This document shows positions 1 through 6,338 of a stretch of 26,296 bases of DNA, one piece after another. The DNA comes from DASZQY01 sp036511595. GTDB lineage: Bacteria > Pseudomonadota > Alphaproteobacteria > Rhizobiales > Kaistiaceae. The stretch covers positions 1 through 26,296 of the forward strand of contig DATCBY010000023.1 in assembly GCA_036511595.1 (NCBI GenBank), read 5' to 3'. How positions within the stretch are numbered: position 1 is the stretch's first letter; every line of letters starts with the position of its first letter. The notes beneath the pieces are model-generated. The model had not been told where the DNA came from. It saw only the letters and a list, made by a program, of their open reading frames with translations, and ran no database searches. A program made the position numbers and the translations under genes.

Positions 1-138
1 CTCATTGAGCGCTGCGTCAACCGGCTCAAGCAGTTCCGCCGCATCGCGACGCGTTACGAGAAAACCGCCAGAGCTTTCCTCTCGATGCTGTGCATCGCGG
101 CCGCAAAGCTCTGGATGAAAACCGTCAACACGGCCTAG
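1..138 (+). CDS. IS5-family transposase, C-terminal end (cut by window edge)
   Basis: The frame enters from outside the window and ends at TAG 136-138, giving 45 residues. The run RRIATRYEKTARAFLSML is typical of the last helix of IS5-group DDE transposases, where the catalytic Glu region is followed by an RxATRYEKTA motif. This would be the 3' end of the element. No right terminal inverted repeat was recognised after the stop, because recognisable LysR coding sequence on the other strand begins directly at the stop codon. The element may therefore be truncated at this end. The family call is fairly safe; whether the whole gene is intact cannot be seen. Confidence 0.8.
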   Translation, partial: LIERCVNRLKQFRRIATRYEKTARAFLSMLCIAAAKLWMKTVNTA

Positions 139-999
139 TGAGAATGCCGGCGTCGCCTGGCGCCGGCTCGGGTAATACAGGTGGTACCCGACGTACGGCG
201 GACACCAATCTTCAAGTGCGCGCTTAAGACGACCCTTTGCGAGATGCTCCGTCACCAACCCTTCCGGCACGTACGCCAGCCCCAGTCCCGCAAGCGCGCC
301 ATTCAGCATCTGGGCCGTCGCATTGAACGTGAGTTGCCCATCCACGCGCGCCCTGATTTCGCGGCCGTGCCTTTTGAACTCCCATGCGTACAGGCTGCCG
401 TGGGTAGGTAGCCGCAGGTTGATGCAGTTGTGGCCGATCAGGTCCTGGGGCTTTTTAGGTTCGCCGCGCTGACGGAAATAAGCCGCAGTTCCGACGACGG
501 CCATGCGCATGTCGGGGCCAACGCGCACAGCGATCATGTCCTTCGCTACCTGCTCGCCACTGCGCACGCCCGCGTCGTAGCGCTCGGCCACGATATCCGT
601 GAGTCCGTAGTCGATAATGATCTCGACCTTGATATCCGGATACTCACCCAGCAGCTTCGCCAGTTTGGGGATGAGGATCGCATCGGCGGCAAATTCGGTT
701 GCGGTTATGCGGACCGTTCCGGCCGGCTTGTCCCGCAGTTCGCCAAGCGATGCGAGCTCGGCCTCGATCTCGTCAAAGCGAGGGCCGACGGTTTGCAGCA
801 GACGTTGACCTGCCTCAGTGGGAGAAACGCTTCGAGTTGTGCGCGCCAGAAGCCGGACTCCAAGACCGGCCTCGAGTTGGCTGACAGTACGGCTCAGGGC
901 CGATTGTGACATCCCCAACTTAGCCGCCGCCTTTGTGAAGCTCCGCTCCTTGGCGACCGCGGCAAAGACCAAGAGGTCCTCGACGTCCTTTCGGTCCAT
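1..999 (-). CDS. LysR-family transcriptional regulator, 3' end replaced by IS sequence
   Basis: The frame starts at ATG 999, with GGGTGA just upstream, and stays open to the left edge. Residues 1-60 form the winged helix-turn-helix (SFTKAAAKLGMSQSALSRTV in helices 2-3). Residues 90-288 are the periplasmic-binding-like effector domain (GTVRITATEFAAD..., LAGLGLAYVPEGL). The family is usually about 300 residues. Here recognisable homology stops near residue 288 (ATPAFSL) at about base 136, and the frame then reads antisense through the transposase. The natural last 10-15 residues are missing and foreign residues are added. It is divergent from the cupin operon, so it is likely its regulator. It may still fold, because the lost part is the C-terminal tail. 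The inducer is unknown. Confidence 0.85.
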   Translation of the reverse strand, partial: MDRKDVEDLLVFAAVAKERSFTKAAAKLGMSQSALSRTVSQLEAGLGVRLLARTTRSVSPTEAGQRLLQTVGPRFDEIEAELASLGELRDKPAGTVRITATEFAADAILIPKLAKLLGEYPDIKVEIIIDYGLTDIVAERYDAGVRSGEQVAKDMIAVRVGPDMRMAVVGTAAYFRQRGEPKKPQDLIGHNCINLRLPTHGSLYAWEFKRHGREIRARVDGQLTFNATAQMLNGALAGLGLAYVPEGLVTEHLAKGRLKRALEDWCPPYVGYHLYYPSRRQATPAFSLGRVDGFHPELCGRDAQHREESSGGFLVTRRDAAELLEPVDAALNE

Positions 1000-1012
1000 T
1001 TATATCACCCCT

Positions 1013-1044
1013 GCATAAGTACATGCCGATTTTACCGGCTAATC
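1013..1044. promoter_or_regulatory. Candidate LysR operator dyads between the divergent genes
   Basis: Two inverted repeats lie in the 127-base divergent gap. One is GCAT-N6-ATGC at 1013-1026. The other is GATT-N9-AATC at 1028-1044, and it contains the T-N11-A spacing that LysR-type regulators recognise. Their position between the regulator start at 999 and the cupin start at 1127 fits autoregulation plus operon activation. The repeats are seen; their function is inferred. Confidence 0.4.
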
Positions 1045-1126
1045 CCGGTCGATTGCACTCGCTAAATGAGGGTCATCGAAAGCGGCGGCGCGAAAGCCGG
1101 GAAGTGGCTTGAAAGGAAAGAATCCA

Positions 1127-1522
1127 ATGGAGATCCAGCGCATCGGCTCCAAGCCTTCGGGAAGGGGATCGCCAGAATGGTTCACCGGCACGGTACGCAT
1201 CGATCCACTTTTTGCAGCGCCCGAACCCGCGCGCGCATCTGCCGGGAGCGTCACCTTTGAGCCGGGTGCCCGCACGGCATGGCACACCCATCCGCTCGGA
1301 CAGACCCTGATAGTCACCGCCGGCGTCGGCCGCGTTCAGCGCCAAGGCGGACCGATAGAGGAAATCCACCCCGGCGACGTGGTGTGGTTTCCCCCCGATG
1401 AAAAGCATTGGCACGGCGCTTCGCCGACCACGGCGATGACGCACATGGCGATCCAGGAAAAACTCGACGGAAAGAACGTCGACTGGCTGGATCACGTCAC
1501 CAACGAGCAATACGGCGGGTAG
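1127..1522 (+). CDS. Cupin, (R)-hydroxynitrile-lyase-like (GtHNL type)
   Basis: This is a 131-residue single-domain cupin. The ATG at 1127 is chosen because AAAGGAAAG precedes it by about 8 bases; a TTG 18 bases upstream is in frame but has no such site. The sequence resembles the small manganese cupins described as hydroxynitrile lyases in acidobacteria: WFTGTVRIDPLF at the start, then cupin motif 1 with H53, H55 and Q59 (HTHPLGQT), and motif 2 with H94 (DEKHWHG). Those four residues are the metal ligands in that family. The known activity is reversible addition of cyanide to aldehydes, but many relatives have no proven substrate, so physiological cyanohydrin metabolism is only one option. 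It is first gene of a rightward operon; the MFS gene starts 4 bases after the stop, which suggests coupled translation. Confidence 0.85.
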   Translation: MEIQRIGSKPSGRGSPEWFTGTVRIDPLFAAPEPARASAGSVTFEPGARTAWHTHPLGQTLIVTAGVGRVQRQGGPIEEIHPGDVVWFPPDEKHWHGASPTTAMTHMAIQEKLDGKNVDWLDHVTNEQYGG

Positions 1523-1526
1523 TGCG

Positions 1527-2729
1527 ATGACCGTCTCCATGGCCGTCCGCACTTCATCACCGCCAACTGCCGCGCCCGGCATGGCGGCCGTTCTGCCTAT
1601 CATGACGGTCGTGCTGGTCAGCTTCCTCGTCATCGGCCTGGCGCTGCCCGTGCTGCCGCTGCACGTCCATCAGGGACTAGGCTTCGGAACGTTCGTGGTC
1701 GGCCTCGTTGCCGGTAGCCAGTTCGCGGCTTCGCTCCTGTCGCGGGTGTGGGCCGGCTACTATTCGGACAGCAGCGGGGCAAAGCACGGCATTATCGTCG
1801 GACTTCTCGCAGCAACTGCGTTGGGCCTGCTCTACTTTCTGTCCCTCGGTTTTATCGGGTCGCCGATCACGTCGGTAACAGTCCTGCTGCTCGGCCGCGG
1901 GCTGCTTGGCGTCGCCGAGAGCTTCATCATCACCGGAGCGATCAGTTGGGGTCTGGCGCTCGTCGACTCACGCAGTTCCGGGCGGGTCATAGCGTGGGTC
2001 GGGATGGCGTTGTTTACAGCACTGGCGCTTCGAGCGCCGATAGGCACAGCCCTTTACACCGTCGGGGGTTTTCCCGCGGTCGCGCTGGCAACCACGCTGG
2101 TTCCGCTCGCGACTTTACTGGTCGTGGCGCCGCTGTCCCCGATTCCTGCCAGGCGCGGCACAAGGCCGGCCTTCCGGAACGTGGCGGGCGTTGTCTGGGC
2201 GCCTGGCCTTGGAACTGCTTTCAGCAGCATCGGTTTCGGCGCGATCATCGCTTTCAGCGCGCTGATGTTTGCCGAGCGCGGCTGGAGCCCGGTCTGGCTT
2301 CCCTTCAGCGCCTTCGCCGCTTGTTTGATCGCGGCCCGCGGCGCTCTTGGTCAACTGCCCGACAAATTCGGCGGGGCAAAAGTCGCTCTGGTTTGCGTTG
2401 TTATCGAAGCGGTCGGTCTCGCAATGATCTGGCTGGCGTCCGGTCCGCTCGCAGCTACGACCGGAGCCGCCATCACCGGTCTCGGTTATTCGTTGATCTA
2501 CCCCGGTCTTGGTCTGGAAGCCGTACGGCGGGCGCCGCCGGAGAGCCGAGGTCTCGCGTTGGGCATGTACACAGTCTTTCTCGACGTCGCTCTCGGCTTC
2601 GGCACCCCGATCCTTGGCTTGATCGCCGGATGGGCAGGCCTGGGTTCGGTGTTCTTCGTCAGCATGCTGAGCGTGCTGTGCACCGCCGTCGTCGCCCTTC
2701 GCCTCCTGAAGCTTCCGAGCGTCGGATAG
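1527..2729 (+). CDS. MFS transporter, YfcJ/YhhS-like
   Basis: This is a 400-residue integral membrane protein with about 12 hydrophobic segments, beginning at residues 20-45 (VLPIMTVVLVSFLVIGLALP). The loop after helix 2 has RVWAGYYSDSSGAKHG, a variant of the MFS motif GxxxDRxGRR, and LLLGRGLLGVAES follows in helix 4. Overall it resembles the YfcJ/YhhS (arabinose-efflux-like) group of proton-driven exporters. The substrate cannot be read from sequence. The start lies 4 bases past the cupin stop, so it is probably translated from the same message. Being next to two possible detoxifying enzymes, export of a small aromatic or nitrile-derived compound is a reasonable guess, not more. Confidence 0.85.
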   Translation: MTVSMAVRTSSPPTAAPGMAAVLPIMTVVLVSFLVIGLALPVLPLHVHQGLGFGTFVVGLVAGSQFAASLLSRVWAGYYSDSSGAKHGIIVGLLAATALGLLYFLSLGFIGSPITSVTVLLLGRGLLGVAESFIITGAISWGLALVDSRSSGRVIAWVGMALFTALALRAPIGTALYTVGGFPAVALATTLVPLATLLVVAPLSPIPARRGTRPAFRNVAGVVWAPGLGTAFSSIGFGAIIAFSALMFAERGWSPVWLPFSAFAACLIAARGALGQLPDKFGGAKVALVCVVIEAVGLAMIWLASGPLAATTGAAITGLGYSLIYPGLGLEAVRRAPPESRGLALGMYTVFLDVALGFGTPILGLIAGWAGLGSVFFVSMLSVLCTAVVALRLLKLPSVG

Positions 2730-2788
2730 GGACGCGATTGGACGGCCCGTCGTTTGGCTAGCCGTCAATCAACAATGGAGATCGCATC

Positions 2789-3118
2789 ATGTCGAACAAG
2801 ACTGACACACCGCGCAAAAACCCGTTTGCGGAGATCGCGCCTGCCCTCGCCGACTACACCGACAACGTGTTGTTCGGCGATGTATGGGAGCGACCGGGCC
2901 TTTCTCTCCGCGACCGGAGCCTCGTCACAGTCGCGAGCCTCGTGGCGCTCTACCGGATCAACGAGTTGCCTTTTCACCTGAATCGGGCGCTGGAAAACGG
3001 CGTTACCCGCGACGAGCTGATCGAGGCGATTACTCACCTCGCCTTCTACGCTGGCTGGCCGACGGCAAGCACGGCTTTGCCGATCGCCAAGCGCGTCTTC
3101 GAGGATGCCGGCGTCTGA
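2789..3118 (+). CDS. Carboxymuconolactone decarboxylase family protein
   Basis: This is a 109-residue all-helical protein of the CMD/AhpD-like family. The hallmark is the run ITHLAFYAGWPTAS near residues 81-94, as in gamma-carboxymuconolactone decarboxylases. There is no CxxC pair, so it is not an AhpD-type peroxidase partner. The ATG at 2789 is preceded by GGAG at 2777-2780. It lies 59 bases after the MFS gene on the same strand. CMD and cupin domains are often found fused or adjacent in other bacteria, which supports a shared pathway with the upstream cupin. Authentic PcaC activity is unlikely to be provable from sequence, since no other protocatechuate-pathway genes are present. Confidence 0.85.
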   Translation: MSNKTDTPRKNPFAEIAPALADYTDNVLFGDVWERPGLSLRDRSLVTVASLVALYRINELPFHLNRALENGVTRDELIEAITHLAFYAGWPTASTALPIAKRVFEDAGV

Positions 3119-3254
3119 CCGCGCGCGAGCGGACGGGCCAGGTGTCACATCCTCGCCCGCATGTCGATTGTGATACGTGCTGCAATCAGCGTAAAAGCAT
3201 CGCCCGAGCAGACGCCACAGGCGCGGGCACGAGTTTCGGAAAAGGAAAATCCAA

Positions 3255-3992
3255 ATGACGCAGGGCATCGAGGGCAAGGTGGTGGTGATCACCGGGGCGA
3301 GCAGCGGGCTTGGGGAAGCTGCGGCGCGGCACCTTGCTCGTGGCGGGGCGAAGCTGGTGCTTGGCGCGCGACGCATCGACCGGCTTGAGGCGCTCGCCAA
3401 GGAACTGAAGCTTGGCGCCGGCGCCGTCGTGCAGACGGATGTGTCCAAGAACGATCAAGTAAAGCGGCTGGTCGAGACGGCGGTCACGGCGCACGGGCGC
3501 GTCGACGTCATCATCAACAACGCCGGCATCATGCCGCTGTCGCCGCTCGAGCGGCTCAAGGTCGAGGACTGGGACCGCATGATCGACGTCAACATCAAGG
3601 GCGTGCTCTACGGGATCGCCGCCGTCATGCCGCACATGATGAAGCAGAAGAGCGGCCACATCATCAACGTGTCGTCGGTGGCCGGCCACAAGGTGCGCGC
3701 CGGCAGTGCCGTCTATGGGGCGACGAAGACGGCCGTGCGCATCATCTCCGAGGGCCTGCGCCAGGAGGTGAAGCCCTATAACATCCGCACGACGATCATC
3801 TCGCCCGGCATCGTCGCCACCGAACTCCCCGAGAGCGTCACCGAGGCCGACATCGCGGCCGGCGTGCGCGAGCGCTACGGCATCGCCATTCCCGCGGACG
3901 CCTTCGCCGACATGGTGATCTTCGCCATGAGCCAGCCGGAGACGGTCGACATCAACGAGATACTGTTCCGGCCGACGCAGCAGGATTTCTGA
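3255..3992 (+). CDS. Short-chain dehydrogenase/reductase (classical SDR)
   Basis: This is a 245-residue Rossmann-fold oxidoreductase. The cofactor loop TGASSGLG is at 13-20, NNAG at 88-91, structural N113, catalytic S141, and Y154-x3-K158, all with classical spacing. An Arg pair (ARR) after the second strand suggests NADP(H). It resembles the YdfG/NADP-dependent 3-hydroxyacid or serine dehydrogenase-like SDR group, but the substrate is open. The start has AAGGAAA about 6 bases upstream. A gap of 136 bases separates it from the CMD gene; no promoter or terminator was recognised there, so it is likely the last gene of the LysR-linked cassette. Confidence 0.9.
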   Translation: MTQGIEGKVVVITGASSGLGEAAARHLARGGAKLVLGARRIDRLEALAKELKLGAGAVVQTDVSKNDQVKRLVETAVTAHGRVDVIINNAGIMPLSPLERLKVEDWDRMIDVNIKGVLYGIAAVMPHMMKQKSGHIINVSSVAGHKVRAGSAVYGATKTAVRIISEGLRQEVKPYNIRTTIISPGIVATELPESVTEADIAAGVRERYGIAIPADAFADMVIFAMSQPETVDINEILFRPTQQDF

Positions 3993-4029
3993 GGCGTCGT
4001 ATCGGGCTGCCGGGTGCGGCGCGGGTGCC

Positions 4030-5250
4030 CTACCCCGCCTCGCGGTAACGGCGTTGCGTGTCCACCATGTAGTCGCGCACGACCGGGGCGGCGTCGATCC
4101 TGCGGGTGAGCTGCATCTGGAAGACCTGCTGCGGGCCGCGCTCGAAGATCATCTCGCAGGTCGCCAGATAAAACTCCCACATGCGGCAGAAGCGCTCGTC
4201 GTACATCGCCGCGACCTTGTCGCGGTTGGCGGCGAAGCGGCGCCCCCATTCGTGCAGCGTGCGGGCGTAGTGCAGGCGGAGGATCTCGACGTCGGTCACC
4301 CACAGGCCGGCGCGCTCGGTGGCGGCGAAGACCTCCGACAGCGCCGGGCCGTAGGCGCCGGGAAAGATGTACTTGCGGATCCACGGGCTCGCCCCGCCCG
4401 GCGGTCGCATGTGGCCGATCGAGTGGAGCAGCGTGATGCCGTCCTCGGTGAGCAGCTGGCGCACCCTGGCGAAGAATTCGCCGTAGTGCGGCACGCCGAC
4501 ATGTTCGAACATGCCGACGGAGACGATGCGGTCGAACGGCCCCGGCTGCTCGCGATAATCGCGCAGCTCGAAGCGGACGCGCGAGGATAGCCCCGCTTCG
4601 GCGGCGCGTTTGTTCGACAGGACATGCTGCTCCTCCGACAGCGTCACCCCGGTCACGTCGACGTCGGCGACCTTCGCCAGGTACATCGCCATCGTCCCCC
4701 AGCCGCTGCCGATGTCGAGTATGCGCTGGCCGGGTTTCAACTGCAGCTTGGCGGCTATGAGCCTTAGCTTGTTTTCCTGTGCCTGTTCGAGCGTGTCCGT
4801 CTCTTTGAGGAAGTACGCGCAGGAATACTGCATCCCGTCGTCCAGGAAGAGGCGGTAGAAGTCGTTCCCGATGTCATAATGATGCGCGACATTCTCCCTA
4901 GCGCGGCCGATCGGGTTCATCTGCTGGAAGCGGCGGAAGTTGCGTTTCACACCGCGGAGCACGCGCTGGAGCGGGTAGGTCGACAGCGATCCGCTGTTGC
5001 CGGCGAAGAGCGCCAGCCCGTCGGAAAGCGTTGATCCGCCTTCGAAAACCAGCGTGCCGTCCATGTAGGCTTCGCCGACCGCCAGGCTCGGGTTCATCAT
5101 CATCCGGCGCGGCAGCGACTTGTCGGTCAGCCGTGCGGTAACGGCCGGCCCCGGCGCCCCGGCAAAGACATGGCGGCGGCCGTCCGCGTCGATCAGAGTC
5201 AGCGTGCCGACGCGAACGATCGACCTGAGCATCTGGGACAAAAGAAACAT
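4030..5250 (-). CDS. cfa: Cyclopropane-fatty-acyl-phospholipid synthase
   Basis: This 406-residue SAM-dependent enzyme adds a methylene group across cis double bonds of membrane phospholipid acyl chains. Residues 1-110 form the N-terminal domain of the family (SLAVGEAYMDG at 55-65). HYDIGNDFY at 124-132, MQYSCAYF at 140-147 (with the conserved Cys144), the SAM loop LDIGSGWG at 178-185 and MFEHVG at 247-252 are all present, so it should be active. ATG 5250 is kept because relatives begin in the same way, although the ribosome site (AGGG) is weak. It is a single gene, convergent with the SDR gene. In proteobacteria this gene is commonly linked to stationary-phase and acid stress. Confidence 0.92.
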   Translation of the reverse strand: MFLLSQMLRSIVRVGTLTLIDADGRRHVFAGAPGPAVTARLTDKSLPRRMMMNPSLAVGEAYMDGTLVFEGGSTLSDGLALFAGNSGSLSTYPLQRVLRGVKRNFRRFQQMNPIGRARENVAHHYDIGNDFYRLFLDDGMQYSCAYFLKETDTLEQAQENKLRLIAAKLQLKPGQRILDIGSGWGTMAMYLAKVADVDVTGVTLSEEQHVLSNKRAAEAGLSSRVRFELRDYREQPGPFDRIVSVGMFEHVGVPHYGEFFARVRQLLTEDGITLLHSIGHMRPPGGASPWIRKYIFPGAYGPALSEVFAATERAGLWVTDVEILRLHYARTLHEWGRRFAANRDKVAAMYDERFCRMWEFYLATCEMIFERGPQQVFQMQLTRRIDAAPVVRDYMVDTQRRYREAG

Positions 5251-5347
5251 CGGGCGCCCTGTTCTCGCCCCCCCTGCGCTGGCAGGTTCTACAATAACGC
5301 CGCGGATTTCAATGGGTTTGCCGCAGGCGCTGTTTCTCGGCCTCTCG

Positions 5348-6181
5348 CTAGAAGCCGTAAGCGATTCCCGCGCGGACGATGTCGGCCGTGAGGCTGGCGG
5401 TGCTGGTGATCGGACTGGATTCAGGCACTTGCGGCAAATAAGTTGAGATACCGGCGGTCGAAAGCGAGCCGAAGTCGACGTGCAGAAATTCAGCGCGGAG
5501 ACGCCACCGCCGGCTCATTGCCCACTCCATGCCCGCGCCGATGACCAGCGCCGTGCGGAATTCTGCGTCGCTCGAGGACTCCCGGTTGCCCGTGCCAACG
5601 CCGTTGTTGAAGTTGTCGCTGAAGGAATTGGAGACTGTGAATTCGGTCGCCGCGATGCCGGCCGTCCCATAGAGGAGCAGGTTGGGTGACGGCAGGAAAC
5701 CGGCGCGGAAGCGCGCGGTCACCAGCCAATCCGTCGACGCCGTCGCCATCACGTTGAATACCGAGGGCACCGTGCCGTTATTATTGTAGAGCCCGAGATT
5801 GAGGGTGCCGGCGCTGCCGCCGTTGCTCAGGTCGAGCGGCAGCGCGCTGACGTCAGCCTCGAAACCAAACACCGCGCTGCCCCTTTGCCAGTTGCGACCT
5901 GCGAACCCCCCGCCGGTGAAGGCCGACCCCGAAGCGGAGCCACTGGCCGTCGCACCAATGAGCAGGCCGTTGTTCAGATAATGAGGAGAAGGGTCGCAAA
6001 GCACACCGTAGGCGCTGCAATCAACGACCGTGGAGAGGCTGGAACTGCCGACGGCCGCCCCGGCAAAGGCGCCGACGTAAGCGCCGCTCCAATCGTAGGC
6101 CGCCGGCGACGCGGCTGCGGCAGTGTCCAACGCCGACGCGACCGCGAGCGCGGCAAGCGCGGCAGCAAGCATATATCGCAT
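5348..6181 (-). CDS. Outer-membrane beta-barrel protein (Omp25/Omp31-like)
   Basis: This 277-residue protein has a signal peptide at about 1-23 (Ala-rich, ending ...TAAAAS). The mature start YDWSGAYVGAFAG is typical of the small rhizobial and Brucella Omp25/Omp31 barrel proteins. Alternating hydrophobic strands rich in Gly, Ser, Asn and Phe follow, with a late strand WRLRAEFLHVDFG and a C-terminal ...AGIAYGF ending in Phe, the usual barrel assembly signal. A strong ribosome site (GGAGGGG) lies just before the ATG. The middle is Ser/Asn/Gly-rich and poorly conserved, as expected of surface loops. It is monocistronic, with about 100 bases on the cfa side and a divergent gap to the helicase. Role: surface or structural barrel; pore activity is not established. 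Confidence 0.85.
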   Translation of the reverse strand: MRYMLAAALAALAVASALDTAAAASPAAYDWSGAYVGAFAGAAVGSSSLSTVVDCSAYGVLCDPSPHYLNNGLLIGATASGSASGSAFTGGGFAGRNWQRGSAVFGFEADVSALPLDLSNGGSAGTLNLGLYNNNGTVPSVFNVMATASTDWLVTARFRAGFLPSPNLLLYGTAGIAATEFTVSNSFSDNFNNGVGTGNRESSSDAEFRTALVIGAGMEWAMSRRWRLRAEFLHVDFGSLSTAGISTYLPQVPESSPITSTASLTADIVRAGIAYGF

Positions 6182-6338
6182 CTGCCCCTCCAGATGGCCT
6201 GCGAATCAGCCGCGCCCGTGGTCATTCTCCAGATTTGCATGGGTGAAGCGCCTTCATTCGCTGGGCTGACATGCCTATCTGTGGATATTGGTTGCTATAG
6301 TGTTCTCCCTTCCGGATTCGGGAAAGTTGCGGCCGTTG

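Noticed and set aside
181..909. Rightward frames inside the LysR region
   Set aside because: They are shadows of the leftward LysR gene, whose frame continues past the window edge and has a clear helix-turn-helix.
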